From: Burkholderia sp. 4M9327F10
GTDB taxonomy: Bacteria; Pseudomonadota; Gammaproteobacteria; Burkholderiales; Burkholderiaceae
Assembly: GCF_005503145.1 (NCBI RefSeq)
Contig: NZ_SCNV01000003.1
Span: 186,001 to 250,000 of the forward strand
Direction of reading: 5' to 3'
DNA: 64,000 nucleotides
Position 1 is the first letter of the stretch. Every line of letters begins with the position of its first letter. The notes beneath the pieces are model-generated. The model was not told the DNA's origin. It did no database searches and saw nothing but the letters and a program-made list of their open reading frames with translations. Made by a program: the position numbers and the translations under genes. Shown here one piece after another: positions 34,948 through 44,379 of this stretch.

Positions 34948-35910
34948 ATGCGTATCCTTGTGTTTTCTCTCGATGGCGTGTTCGATACGGGCATGGCCGT
35001 GGTGCTCGATGCCCTCAGGATGGCGAACCGGCTGTCCGCGGTTGCGCATCCCGGTGAGCCGCCGCCATTCGAGGTCGAACTGGTCGGCCTGCGAACCCGG
35101 ATCAAAACGGGCCTTGGCATGAGCGTCGTCGTAAAGAAGGCGCGTACCATGCCGCCGCCCGACTGGATCGTCATGCCAGCGATCAGTGCCGCAACGCCTG
35201 AGGGTCTGGTGGAGTGTCTCGAACGTCCGGCCGTACGGGATGCCGGCGCTCAGTTGCACCATTGGCGGCAACAAGGCGTGCGAATCGCCGCCGCGTGCAT
35301 CGGCACCTTCCTTCTCGCGGAATCGGGCCTGCTCGACGGGGCGGAGGCGACCACGACCTGGTGGCTCAGCCCGCTATTTCGAATCCGCTACCCCGAGGTT
35401 CGCCTCGACAGGGACCGCATGCTCGTCCCGTCGGGACCGTTTGTGACAGCGGGCGCGGCGATGGGGCATCTGGATCTCGTGCTTTGGCTCATTCGGCAAG
35501 CGAGCCCTGAACTGGCCACGTTAGTGGCGCGATACATGCTGGTGGACGGGCGGGTGTCTCAGGCGCCGTACATTATTCCCGACCACCTGGCGCATAGCGA
35601 TCCGCTCATCGAACGATTCGAGCGATGGACGCGCGCCAATCTGGCCACCGGGTTCTCGCTGCAGGAGGCCACCCATGAGCTCGCAACGAGTCCGAGGACG
35701 TTGCAAAGGCGCGCCGAAGCCGTACTCGGTCAATCTCCCTTGTCGTACTTTCAGGATCGGCGGGTCGAGCGTGCCAGGCATCTTATCGAAACAAGCTCAA
35801 TGGATCTGGATTCGATTGCCGCCGAAGTGGGCTATGCAGACGGCGCAACGTTACGAACGTTGCTTCGCCGCAGACTCGGTCGAGGGGTACGCGAACTCCG
35901 CTCCAGTTGA
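34948..35910 (+). CDS. GlxA-type regulator (DJ-1/PfpI plus AraC domain)
   Basis: A 320-residue protein with an N-terminal DJ-1-like domain (MRILVFSLDGVFDTGMAVVL; elbow IAAACIGTFLLAESGLLDG, Cys about 117) and a C-terminal AraC domain (LATSPRTLQRRAEAVLGQSP, then IAAEVGYADGATLRTLLRR). Divergent from the GNAT gene, which it may control. It belongs to the same class as the 4303 gene but is not a recent copy. Confidence 0.88.
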   Translation: MRILVFSLDGVFDTGMAVVLDALRMANRLSAVAHPGEPPPFEVELVGLRTRIKTGLGMSVVVKKARTMPPPDWIVMPAISAATPEGLVECLERPAVRDAGAQLHHWRQQGVRIAAACIGTFLLAESGLLDGAEATTTWWLSPLFRIRYPEVRLDRDRMLVPSGPFVTAGAAMGHLDLVLWLIRQASPELATLVARYMLVDGRVSQAPYIIPDHLAHSDPLIERFERWTRANLATGFSLQEATHELATSPRTLQRRAEAVLGQSPLSYFQDRRVERARHLIETSSMDLDSIAAEVGYADGATLRTLLRRRLGRGVRELRSS

Positions 35911-35952
35911 TCGTCAAGAACCCGAATCTGTATTTCTTTGAGTAAGCCAATC

Positions 35953-36315
35953 ATGAAGAGTAGTCCCAAAGGCGGCCTTGTTTACTCCACCGATGGTGGC
36001 CGGATGTGTCCCGAATGCCGGCAGACGCTCGCGGAATGCATCTGCAAGACGGTTGCCGCAAAGCCCCCGGCAGGTGACGGCGTGGCGCGAGTCTCTCGCG
36101 AGACTAAAGGCCGAGGCGGGAAGAGCGTGACGGTCGTGAAAGGGCTGGCACTCGATCCTCTCGCCTTGGCCTCATTGGGCAAGCAATTGCGAACGCTCTG
36201 CGGTTCTGGCGGAACCGTCAAGGATGGCGTGATTGAAGTGCAGGGCGACCACGGCGAGCGAATCGTCGAAGCGCTCAACAAGTATGGCCACAAGGCGAAG
36301 CGGGCCGGAGGCTGA
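35953..36315 (+). CDS. yciH: YciH/SUI1-family translation initiation factor-like protein
   Basis: A 120-residue SUI1 (eIF1-like) protein: KGRGGKSVTVVKGLALDPLA, LGKQLRTLCGSGGTVKDG and VEALNKYGHKAKRAGG match the YciH core. The N-terminus has Cys residues (MCPECRQTLAECICK) spaced like a small zinc site. ATG 35953 fits the family; an upstream TTG at 35938 is less likely. YciH acts on start-codon fidelity in bacteria and is a stress-linked inhibitor in E. coli. No operon partner is obvious. Confidence 0.9.
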   Translation: MKSSPKGGLVYSTDGGRMCPECRQTLAECICKTVAAKPPAGDGVARVSRETKGRGGKSVTVVKGLALDPLALASLGKQLRTLCGSGGTVKDGVIEVQGDHGERIVEALNKYGHKAKRAGG

Positions 36316-36393
36316 TCCTCTCAATGAATGGCGGATACGCCGCGTCCAATGCCGTTTCCGCGCAGCGCAGCCTTCATCGTCGCAGCTCGTCGC

Positions 36394-37155
36394 TCACTTG
36401 CCGCCAGTGACATCGAGGAACGTGCCGGTGATAAAGGACGCCTCGGCACTGGCCAGCCACAGGATTGCCCGCGCAACTTCTTCAGGCTGACCGCCTCTTC
36501 CCATGGGGATCGAGTCCTTGACGCGATCCACCCGTCCCGGCTCTCCGCCGCTGGCATGCATGTCCGTGTAGATGTGCCCGGGGCGAATGCAGTTGACGCG
36601 TATGCCATCCCGCGCGACTTCTTTGGCAAAACCGGTAGTGAATGTTTCGACGGCGCCCTTCGATGCAGCGTAGTCGACATATTCATTAGGACTGCCGAGC
36701 CTGGCCGATGCCGACGAGATGTTGATCACGGAGCCGCCTTGACCGTTGTAACGTCGGGACATCCGCTTCACCGCCTGCTGTGCACAGAGGATAGGGCCGA
36801 TCGCGTTGACCGCGAAGATACGCTGCATCCGTTCAAATTCGAGGTCCTCCAGCCGGGACTGCCGCGCAAGTACCGCGGCGTTGTTCACCAGTACATCGAT
36901 CCGGCCGAACTCCCGGTCGATCGCGGCGAATAGCTGGGCGACCTGTTCCGGATTCGCGCTATCGGCGCGCACGGGTAAAGCCCGGCGCCCGACCGCTTCC
37001 ACATCCGCCGCCACTGCAAGCGCGGCAGATTCGTTGGAGACGAAGCTTATGGCGACATCGTAACCGTCTGCGGCAGCCAGCCGCGCAGTTGCCGCGCCTA
37101 CGCCACGGCCTCCGCCCGTTATCAGAATGAGCGGGGCCTGCGAGACGGTATTCAT
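36394..37155 (-). CDS. SDR-family oxidoreductase
   Basis: A 253-residue SDR with TGGGRGVGAATARLA near residue 13, VLVNNAAVLARQS, SVINISSASARLGS, YAASKGAVE and the terminal FITGTFLDVTGGK. It follows the alpha/beta hydrolase gene by 64 bases on the same strand and is likely co-transcribed. The layout resembles FabG-like reductases. Together the two could process a small ester or epoxide (inference). Confidence 0.9.
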   Translation of the reverse strand: MNTVSQAPLILITGGGRGVGAATARLAAADGYDVAISFVSNESAALAVAADVEAVGRRALPVRADSANPEQVAQLFAAIDREFGRIDVLVNNAAVLARQSRLEDLEFERMQRIFAVNAIGPILCAQQAVKRMSRRYNGQGGSVINISSASARLGSPNEYVDYAASKGAVETFTTGFAKEVARDGIRVNCIRPGHIYTDMHASGGEPGRVDRVKDSIPMGRGGQPEEVARAILWLASAEASFITGTFLDVTGGK

Positions 37156-37219
37156 TTAGCGAACCTCCATGTAGGGGTGGGATAACAGCTGCGGTGGCCA
37201 TCGCTCCATGTCCGGAGCG

Positions 37220-38113
37220 TTAACCGGCCCATGCATTGATGTCGAGAATTGCATCGGTGAATGCTTCTGGCGCCTCCTGCGGAAGATTGTGACCCGCATT
37301 CGGCACGACGCGGTTCTCATGGCGTCCAGTGAAGCGCTTTGAGTTCGCCTGTCTTCCCCCGGGTGGCGAGACGCCATCGGCGTCCCCCTCGAGCGTGATC
37401 GTGGGCACGGTGATCGACGGCATGGCGGACAGGCGGCGCTCGATATCGTCAAACTGGGGATCGCCGTCGACCAGTCCGAAACGGTGCCGGTAAGAATGGA
37501 CGACTACCTCGACGAAATCGGGGTTGTCGAACGCCGCTGCCGAGCGCGCGTAGGTGTCGCCGTCAAAGCGCCAGGTCGGCGACCATAGCGACCATAAGAG
37601 ACGACAGAACTCGCGCCGGCTTTCAGTCAATCCAGCGCGGCCACGCTCGCCATGAAGGTAGTACTGGTACCACATCCGGTATTCCTTGTCGGGGGCGGCT
37701 GGCTGCAAGGCGGTGGCAATGTTCTGGATGTTGTAGCCGTTGACAGAGACCAGTCCCCGAGCTCTCGACGGGTAGAGCGCTGCCACGATGCATGCCGCCC
37801 GGCCGCCCCAGTCGTAGCCGCCGAGTATGGCCCGGTCAATCTGAAGTGCATCGAGCAGTGCTAACAGGTCTGCCCCAAGCGCCGCCTGCTGCCCTGAGCG
37901 AAGTGTCGTGGGCGCAAGGAAGCGCGTAGGCCCGTATCCCCGAAGATACGGGGTGATGACGCGGGCGCCTTGGGATACCAGGCGTGGGGCCACGTCCTCA
38001 TAGGCATGGATGTCGTATGGGAAACCGTGTAGCAGAACGACCGGCCATCCGTCGGCATCGCCCTGTTCGTCATAGGCGATGTCGAGCAGGCCGGTTGCAA
38101 TACGTTTAAGCAT
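37220..38113 (-). CDS. Alpha/beta hydrolase
   Basis: A 297-residue alpha/beta hydrolase. The oxyanion motif is VVLLHGFPYDIHAYED, and the nucleophile elbow reads LGGYDWGGRAA, with Asp as nucleophile as in haloalkane dehalogenases and epoxide hydrolases. The His motif is PNAGHNLPQEAPEAF. AAGGAGG precedes the ATG. It is the first gene of a pair with the SDR and is divergent from the LysR at 38349. Haloalkane dehalogenase or epoxide hydrolase activity is therefore likelier than esterase. Confidence 0.88.
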   Translation of the reverse strand: MLKRIATGLLDIAYDEQGDADGWPVVLLHGFPYDIHAYEDVAPRLVSQGARVITPYLRGYGPTRFLAPTTLRSGQQAALGADLLALLDALQIDRAILGGYDWGGRAACIVAALYPSRARGLVSVNGYNIQNIATALQPAAPDKEYRMWYQYYLHGERGRAGLTESRREFCRLLWSLWSPTWRFDGDTYARSAAAFDNPDFVEVVVHSYRHRFGLVDGDPQFDDIERRLSAMPSITVPTITLEGDADGVSPPGGRQANSKRFTGRHENRVVPNAGHNLPQEAPEAFTDAILDINAWAG

Positions 38114-38348
38114 GGAGTCCTCCTTTGCATGAAATCGTCCGGCCGCTTTCGGCTGCGGATTCTCGCCAATTAGCGAATCTGCGTTAGTCAGCGAAGAGCA
38201 CGATGCCGCCGGTATAAACGAGCATGCGGGTTTCGGGCCGAAAAGTGAGCGGGGGACGTCATCAATGGTGCGGCAAGAAGAATATCTATCTTGTAGCCGT
38301 GCGGCAAACCAGATAAATTGACGAATTGCGTTAGATAAACTATTGCGA

Positions 38349-39236
38349 ATGAAACGGGTATTGCCCCCGCTCAATGCCTTGCGAGCCTTCGAGGCGGCGG
38401 GCCGGCTTGGCAGCTTCAAGGAAGCCGCCGCAGAGTTGCATGTGACGCACGGTGCGGTGAGCCAGCAGGTGCGCCTGCTCGAGGAGTGGCTTGGGGCATC
38501 CCTGTTTGAACGGCACAACCGGCGCGTGACGCTGACTCCGGCGGCGAAGGCCTATCTGGAGAAGATCGGCCCCGTGTTCGAGCAGCTCTCGCAGGCAACC
38601 GCGAGATATGGCGTGTCCGAAACGGTCTCTCAGAGATTGTCCGTGAACGCGCCCGCGACATTCACATTGCGCTGGCTGGTGCCGAGACTGGCGAAATTCC
38701 GCGCCGGGCATCCCGACGTGGATGTCAACGTGGAGACATCGAACGAGCCGCTGGAGAGTCTGAAAGAAGACTATGACATCGTCATCCGGGGTGGCCCGGA
38801 CACGTTCTACGGCTACTCGATGCTGCCTTTCCTGTCCGAAGAGCGGCTTCCGGTCTGTAGCCCGGCGCTTTTGCAGCGAGTGCCGCTTCGATTGCCCGAT
38901 GACTTGCGGCAACACACGTTGCTGCATACCTCGAGTCTTCCGCGGCTTTGGCCCGACTGGCTGGCGAGCGCACAGCTTCCCGCCCTGAGACCGGCCGCCA
39001 CATTGACCTTCGACCACTTCTATCTGAGCTTGCAGGCCGCCATCGATGGAATCGGCATTGCGATGGGACCGACGGCGCTGGTATCCGACGATCTCGCCTC
39101 TGGCCGGCTTGTCGCGCCGTTTGCCGGTCCTCGCTTACCGTCGCGCAGCTATTGCACTTACGTTCCAAACGGGAAGACTGGCGATGAACGGGTCGTGCTG
39201 TTCCGTTCATGGCTCAAGCGCGAGGGGATGGGTTGA
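38349..39236 (+). CDS. LysR-family regulator, GcvA-like
   Basis: A 295-residue GcvA-type LysR protein: LPPLNALRAFEAAGRLGSFK at the start, then AAAELHVTHGAVSQQVRLLE and the effector domain VNAPATFTLRWLVPRL. Start ATG 38349; the TTG at 38343 is less likely. It is divergent from the hydrolase-SDR pair. The motif TTAGATAAACTAT (38331-38343) just before its start recurs before the LysR gene at 45353. Confidence 0.9.
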   Translation: MKRVLPPLNALRAFEAAGRLGSFKEAAAELHVTHGAVSQQVRLLEEWLGASLFERHNRRVTLTPAAKAYLEKIGPVFEQLSQATARYGVSETVSQRLSVNAPATFTLRWLVPRLAKFRAGHPDVDVNVETSNEPLESLKEDYDIVIRGGPDTFYGYSMLPFLSEERLPVCSPALLQRVPLRLPDDLRQHTLLHTSSLPRLWPDWLASAQLPALRPAATLTFDHFYLSLQAAIDGIGIAMGPTALVSDDLASGRLVAPFAGPRLPSRSYCTYVPNGKTGDERVVLFRSWLKREGMG

Positions 39237-39304
39237 TAAACGGAGGTTACCGCCTGGATGCGAGTTCACTGAGCGCCCGATAGGCACTGCTGTTTCGCAC
39301 GAAG

Positions 39305-40684
39305 TCAGTGAACCCATGCAAAGGCGGCGAGCGCCACCATCACCGTGACGGCGCCGCCGATGCGCGTCGCAATCTGCGCGAACGGCATCAGTTCCATTCG
39401 ATTGGCGGCGGTCAGAATCGCGACATCGCCAGTGCCGCCCAGGCCGCTGTGTGTCGCGTTGACGATCGCGGCCTCGACGGGATACATGCCGACCAGCTTG
39501 CCGACGACAAAGCCGCTCACGACGAGCGTCAAGACCGTTGAAACCGCTGTAACGATGTTGACCCAGTGAAACGCCGTGACGATTTCGCCCCATGGCGTCA
39601 TCGCGACGCTGATCGCGAACATCAGCGGATACGTGACGGCGGTCGAGAAAAAGCCATACATGAAGCGCGCGCCACCGCGAACGCGCGGCGACACGACCTG
39701 GAACAGTTGTGCTGCAACGACCAGAATCAGCATGACCACCGGCGCAGGCCAGCCGAAAAGTTGCTGACTGAGCACGCCGAGCAGATACAGCGCAATCGCC
39801 GTCGCACCGGCGGCCGCTACCGAACTCACGTCGAATTCGAATGACTGTGGCGCATGGTGCAACGTCTCGTCGCCGGGGTGGTCCGCAACGGTCAGCCGGC
39901 CGTTGCCGGTCCACGCCGGCCGGTGCGTGGCAAGATAGCTCAACAGGCCGGCGCAGCAGATGGCCGCGATATTGCCGAGCATCACGGCAGACAGCGCCTG
40001 CGCGAACAGCGGTCCCTGCTGAACGCCCATAATCTGCGCATAGCCTGCCGACAACGGCAGTGCGCCTTCGCCGACGCCGCCGGCCATGATCGGCACCACA
40101 ACCATGAACAGCGCGTGCCGAAGGTCCATGCCGAGCGCGACGCCTACGCCGGTGCCGACGCATGCCGCGGCAACGGAACCCGCCGCCACCGGAACGAAGA
40201 TGCGCACGAAGCCTTTGATCAAGGTCCGGCGGTCCATGCTCAGCACACTGCCGACGATGATCGCCGCGATGAAGAGATAGAGGAAATTCGATGTCCTGGT
40301 GAAGTCGGTGACGGCTTTGATGATGGGCGTCGGCATCAGCTTGTAATACGCCAGCATGGACGGGATGAAGGCCGCGAAGATCGACGTCGCACCGATGTGG
40401 CGAATCCACGGAATGCGCTTCGCGAGTTCGGCGCACGTGAAGCCGCCGACTGCGACGAGCGCGATACCGGTGGGCAGGTCGGACGCGAGCTTGCCGCGCA
40501 GCGTCATGGCAGCGAGTACCGCGAGCAGCACAAAGTAGACGGGCACGGGTAACGAGCCGATACGCGCATCGAACACCGCCCACCAGCGATCCTTCAGGCT
40601 TGTATGGCCGGACGGCGAATTCATTGCTCTTTCCTGCGAGGTATTCGGCTCATGCGGGACAGGCTGCGTGCTGACTGCTTTCAT
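39305..40684 (-). CDS. 2-hydroxycarboxylate transporter (2HCT/CitS family)
   Basis: About 459 residues. Family marks: two inverted halves with re-entrant loops GGVGEGALPLSAGYA and HSGLGGTGDVAILTAANRME; the GG motifs are the hallmark of 2HCT sodium/citrate-malate symporters. A start at ATG 40684 is preferred, with GGAG 8 bases upstream; 40702 is possible. It is the last gene of a five-gene minus-strand cluster with AtoE-like, amidohydrolase, CoA-transferase and CitE-like genes. Family substrates (citrate, malate, citramalate) fit CoA-ester cleavage by CitE. Confidence 0.9.
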   Translation of the reverse strand: MKAVSTQPVPHEPNTSQERAMNSPSGHTSLKDRWWAVFDARIGSLPVPVYFVLLAVLAAMTLRGKLASDLPTGIALVAVGGFTCAELAKRIPWIRHIGATSIFAAFIPSMLAYYKLMPTPIIKAVTDFTRTSNFLYLFIAAIIVGSVLSMDRRTLIKGFVRIFVPVAAGSVAAACVGTGVGVALGMDLRHALFMVVVPIMAGGVGEGALPLSAGYAQIMGVQQGPLFAQALSAVMLGNIAAICCAGLLSYLATHRPAWTGNGRLTVADHPGDETLHHAPQSFEFDVSSVAAAGATAIALYLLGVLSQQLFGWPAPVVMLILVVAAQLFQVVSPRVRGGARFMYGFFSTAVTYPLMFAISVAMTPWGEIVTAFHWVNIVTAVSTVLTLVVSGFVVGKLVGMYPVEAAIVNATHSGLGGTGDVAILTAANRMELMPFAQIATRIGGAVTVMVALAAFAWVH

Positions 40685-40732
40685 CGAATCGTCTCCGTTC
40701 ATTTGGGTGGTCGCGGCGTGCGCTGCTGATCG

Positions 40733-42097
40733 TCAGACAAGGAACAGCAATGCGGCGCCGTAGACGAGCGCAGCCACGACGAAGGTCATCGCGGTGAAGC
40801 CGAGCACGCGCTGCACGCCGATGCCGGCCATGGCCACGACCGGCGCGGCCCAGAAGGGCTGCAGCATGTTCGACACCTGTTCGCCCATCGCGACGGCCAT
40901 CGTGGTCGCCGGCACCGACGCGTGCAGCGCAATCGCAGCGGGCACCACGAACGGTCCTTGCACGGCCCAGTGACCGCCGCCACTCGGAATGAAGAACGTG
41001 ACGATCAGCGAACACACGTAGCTCCAGAACGGCAGCGTGTGCGCATTCGATATGGCGATGAAGAAATGCGAGATCACGTCCGGCAATCCGGTCGCATCCA
41101 TCATCCCCATGATCCCGCCGTAGAGCGGGTATTGCAGCATCATCGAGCCGGTCTGCCTGGCCGCATTCTTGACGGCGTCTGCGTAGGCCAGCGGGTAGCC
41201 ATGCAGGATCACGCCGGCAATGAACATCACGAAGATCACCGCGTTTACGCCTGAAAACGGCAGATTCCCGGTGCGCACCAGCACCAGAAGCGCGATCCCC
41301 GCCAAACCGATAAACGCACTGCCGAGCCATGAATGTTCGATCCAGCGCGCGAAGCTCAGCTTGCCGGTGGGGCGTTCGGGCGTCGGCGCGTCGGGATGCT
41401 TCTGGGTGTCGAGCACCACTGCGTCCTCATCGGATGGCTTGAGCCATGCGAACACGAACGGCATCGCGATCAGCACGATGATGGTCGGCACGAGGTTGAA
41501 GCTGGTGAACACGGTGCTGCTGAACGGCAGCACCTGGCCTGTCAGCTTCTGCACGACGTTCATCGCGCTGCCCGGCGTGGATTGCGCGAGTGCGATCGAA
41601 CTGGAAATGCCGCTGGCCCATACGACCCAGCCTGAGAAACCCGCGGCGACGATCCACGCGAAGTCCACACGCATGCGCTTGGCCACTTCACGTGCGAGCA
41701 ATGCGCTGACGACGAGCCCCAGTCCCCAGTTGCAGAATGAGGCGACTGCGACGAGAACGAACGTGAGCGCTGCAGCTTGCACAGGCGTGCGCGCAATCGA
41801 CACGAGCGCCTTGAACATGCGCTGCACGAGCGGCGCGTGCGCGAACGCATGACCTGTCACCAGCACCAGTGTGATCTGAAACGCGAAGGTCAGAATATCG
41901 AAGAAGCCCTTGTACCAGCCGCCAATCAGATGAGCCGCCGAGGCATGCGGCGCGAATGCCGCCGACAGCACCGCGACCACGACGGTAATCAGGATCGCGA
42001 GGACGAACGGGTCAGGGATCGTCCGCTCGAAAAACCGGATCGTCGCTTCGGTGAAGCGCGTCTTGCGTACGGTTGGGGCAGCGGCCGCGGGTTTCAT
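40733..42097 (-). CDS. Short-chain fatty acid transporter, AtoE-like
   Basis: A 454-residue membrane protein of the AtoE family: ERTIPDPFVLAILITVVVAV, ASFCNWGLGLVVSALLAREV, SGISSSIALAQSTPGS, FIPSGGGHWAVQGPFV and GEQVSNMLQPFWAAPVVA. The family takes up short-chain fatty acids such as butyrate. Length is normal. It stands between the 2HCT transporter and the amidohydrolase, so the cluster has two unrelated organic-acid carriers, perhaps for substrate and side product (inference). Confidence 0.9.
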   Translation of the reverse strand: MKPAAAAPTVRKTRFTEATIRFFERTIPDPFVLAILITVVVAVLSAAFAPHASAAHLIGGWYKGFFDILTFAFQITLVLVTGHAFAHAPLVQRMFKALVSIARTPVQAAALTFVLVAVASFCNWGLGLVVSALLAREVAKRMRVDFAWIVAAGFSGWVVWASGISSSIALAQSTPGSAMNVVQKLTGQVLPFSSTVFTSFNLVPTIIVLIAMPFVFAWLKPSDEDAVVLDTQKHPDAPTPERPTGKLSFARWIEHSWLGSAFIGLAGIALLVLVRTGNLPFSGVNAVIFVMFIAGVILHGYPLAYADAVKNAARQTGSMMLQYPLYGGIMGMMDATGLPDVISHFFIAISNAHTLPFWSYVCSLIVTFFIPSGGGHWAVQGPFVVPAAIALHASVPATTMAVAMGEQVSNMLQPFWAAPVVAMAGIGVQRVLGFTAMTFVVAALVYGAALLFLV

Positions 42098-42157
42098 CAG
42101 GTGTCTCCGGATAGTTTCGTGAAGTGCGCGTTCTGTGCGCGCCTGGGTAGCGTGGAA

Positions 42158-43051
42158 TCAGGCTGTCAGAGCAGGGTCCGCCTGGTTGGGGAAGTCATAC
42201 AGCGTCGCCGCGTTGGCGACCAGAATGCGCTCGCTGATCGCGTCGTCGCCCGTCCATGAGCCGAGCAGATCGAACAGCCGGGCGTCGTCGGGTTTGTGCG
42301 ACTCTGTTGTATGCGGCCAGTCGCTGCCCCACACGACGCGCTCGGGCAGGGCGCCGATCCACGCGCGCGCGGTCGGCAGGACATCTGCATAGTCCTCGGT
42401 GAGGCCGGCCGCGGAGTCGAGATAGGGGCCGGACAGCTTGACCCAGACGCGGCCGGAATCGGCGAGGACGCGCACGATGCCGAACGCCGGATGTGACGTA
42501 CCCTCGGGCATCGGCAGACGCGCGAGATGGTCGAACACGATCGTCGATGGCAGGCGCGCCAGCATGGCCCGATGTTCGAGGATCTGCGCGGCCGTCCAGT
42601 GCAGTTGAACGTGCCAGCCCAGCTCCGCGACACGTCGGGCAAGCGGCTCGACCATCCCGAACGTGACCACCGCATTGGCTGGGGTGTAAAGGGTAAAACG
42701 GATGCCGCGAATGCCGCCGTCGTGCAGCAGGGCGAGTTGCCGATCCGTGACGTCGGGCGTCAGTACCGCGACACCGCGTGTGCGGTCGGAACCGAGCTGC
42801 TGGATCGCGTCGAGCGTGACCCGGTTATCCGTGCCGTAATTGCGCGGCGTCACAACGACCGTGCGTTGCGTGCCGATTCTGCGTTGGACGTCGAGATAGT
42901 CGGTGGCGCTCGCGTGCTCGGGGAAGTTCGCGTGACTCGCACCCTCAGCGAGAAAGCGACGCTCGAAGATATGCATGTGCGAATCGCACGCGCCCGCCGG
43001 GGCCTTGCGTTGTGGCGGCTGCGCGTCGCGCGAGCGCTGTTGCGTGTCCAT
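42158..43051 (-). CDS. Amidohydrolase, 2-pyrone-4,6-dicarboxylate hydrolase-like
   Basis: A 297-residue TIM-barrel hydrolase. Metal-binding HxH in ACDSHMHIFERRF near residue 24, barrel motifs VTPRNYGTDNR, WHVQLHWTA, IVFDHLARLP, and the Asp motif VVWGSDWPHTTE. This is the lactonase-like group that includes PDC lactonase (LigI). ATG 43051 follows GGAG; the open frame upstream has no likeness. In the cluster it may open a lactone or anhydride of the transported acid (inference). Confidence 0.85.
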   Translation of the reverse strand: MDTQQRSRDAQPPQRKAPAGACDSHMHIFERRFLAEGASHANFPEHASATDYLDVQRRIGTQRTVVVTPRNYGTDNRVTLDAIQQLGSDRTRGVAVLTPDVTDRQLALLHDGGIRGIRFTLYTPANAVVTFGMVEPLARRVAELGWHVQLHWTAAQILEHRAMLARLPSTIVFDHLARLPMPEGTSHPAFGIVRVLADSGRVWVKLSGPYLDSAAGLTEDYADVLPTARAWIGALPERVVWGSDWPHTTESHKPDDARLFDLLGSWTGDDAISERILVANAATLYDFPNQADPALTA

Positions 43052-43115
43052 CGTCGTCTCCGTTTTATGTCTTGTCCCGCTGCTGCCTATGCCCGTGCGC
43101 CTGCGAAAGCGAGGC

Positions 43116-44336
43116 TCAGAGTACCGCGCCCTTCGCCCGCAATGCAGCGATCTCGTCGCCGCTCCATCCCGCGTCGCGCAGCACCGCATCCGAATGCTGG
43201 CCGAATGCGGGTGCCGCGAGTGGCGTGGGGGCCGTTGCCGTGCCGAAGCGGATCGGTTGCTGGAAGCCCCGGTAACGTCCGACGCCCGGATATTCGTAAG
43301 TCGCAACCATATTTTCGGCAAGCACCTGCGGATCGTCGAACATATCTTCGACACTACGCGCGGCCGCGCATGGCACCGCTTCGCCAAATAGCGCTTCCCA
43401 TTCGAGTGCGCTGCGTGTCGCGAGTGCGGCGTGCAGTTGCGGCACAATCTCATCGCGATGCAGCGCGCGCTTGCGCACCGAGTCGTAACGTTCATTGTTC
43501 GCGAGTGCGTCGAGACCCGCTTTCTCGCACAGCGCCTGCCAGAAATGCGGTGTGTTCGCGGAGATGTACAGATAGCCGTCGCGGGTCGGATGAATGCCCG
43601 TAATGCCACCGGAGCGCATATCGCGACCGACATCCCTGGGTTCGCTGTCGGCCCAGATCATCCGGGCGGATTGCATCGTCAGCGCACTGCGCAGCAGCGA
43701 TACCCCCACGTACTGTCCCGCACCTTTGCGCTCGCGCTCGAACAGGGCCGAAGACACGCCCGCCGCAACCAGCGCCGCAGCGTAGTAATCGACCACAGAG
43801 CCGTACAGGATCTCCGGTGGACCGCCATGCTTGCCTTGCAGTGTGCACATGCCGCTCATCGTTTGCAGCACCTGGTCATAGCCGGCCTTGTCCTTGTTCG
43901 GACCGGTTTCACCGTAACCGGTGACCGCGCAGTAGATCAGGCGTGGATTGACTTCGCGAAGCTGCTCGTAGGCAATGCCGAGGCGCGCGGGCACGCTGGG
44001 GCGGAAGTTATGCACGAGGACGTCGGCGGTCTTTACAAGTTGCATCAGGACGTCGAGCGCTTCCGGCTGTTTCAGGTCCAGCACGAGACCGCGCTTGCCA
44101 CGGTTCACACCGAGAAAGGCGCGGCTTTCGGCTTCGAGCGTGGAGGGATATTTGCGCAGGTTGTCGCCGGCCGGCGGCTCGATCTTGATGACTTCGGCGC
44201 CTTGATCGGCGAGCAGCGTGCAGCCGTACGGACCGGCGATATACGCGCTCAGGTCCAGCACGCGAATGCCGGCCAGTGGGCCAGTCGCACCCGCTTCGGC
44301 TGCGTGGGAAGAACGTTCCATCATCATCGGCTCCAT
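43116..44336 (-). CDS. CaiB/BaiF family CoA-transferase
   Basis: A 406-residue class III CoA-transferase: AGIRVLDLSAYIAGPYG, LADQGAEVIKIEPPAGDNLR, LGVNRGKRGLVLDLK, VLVHNFRPSVPARLG and GYGETGPNKDKAGYD. ATG codons at 44336 and 44327 both fit. The family moves CoA from succinyl-CoA or acetyl-CoA onto carboxylic acids. Next to the CitE-like lyase this strongly suggests acid activation followed by C-C cleavage, as for citramalate, itaconate or mesaconate degradation. Confidence 0.92.
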   Translation of the reverse strand: MEPMMMERSSHAAEAGATGPLAGIRVLDLSAYIAGPYGCTLLADQGAEVIKIEPPAGDNLRKYPSTLEAESRAFLGVNRGKRGLVLDLKQPEALDVLMQLVKTADVLVHNFRPSVPARLGIAYEQLREVNPRLIYCAVTGYGETGPNKDKAGYDQVLQTMSGMCTLQGKHGGPPEILYGSVVDYYAAALVAAGVSSALFERERKGAGQYVGVSLLRSALTMQSARMIWADSEPRDVGRDMRSGGITGIHPTRDGYLYISANTPHFWQALCEKAGLDALANNERYDSVRKRALHRDEIVPQLHAALATRSALEWEALFGEAVPCAAARSVEDMFDDPQVLAENMVATYEYPGVGRYRGFQQPIRFGTATAPTPLAAPAFGQHSDAVLRDAGWSGDEIAALRAKGAVL

Positions 44337-44379
44337 CTATATCGTGTCCTGGGCGCGGAGTGCGTGATGCACAAGCCGC

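Noticed and set aside
42527..43603. 358-codon plus-strand frame
   Set aside because: Shadow of the amidohydrolase and CoA-transferase genes; protein is Arg/Ala noise.
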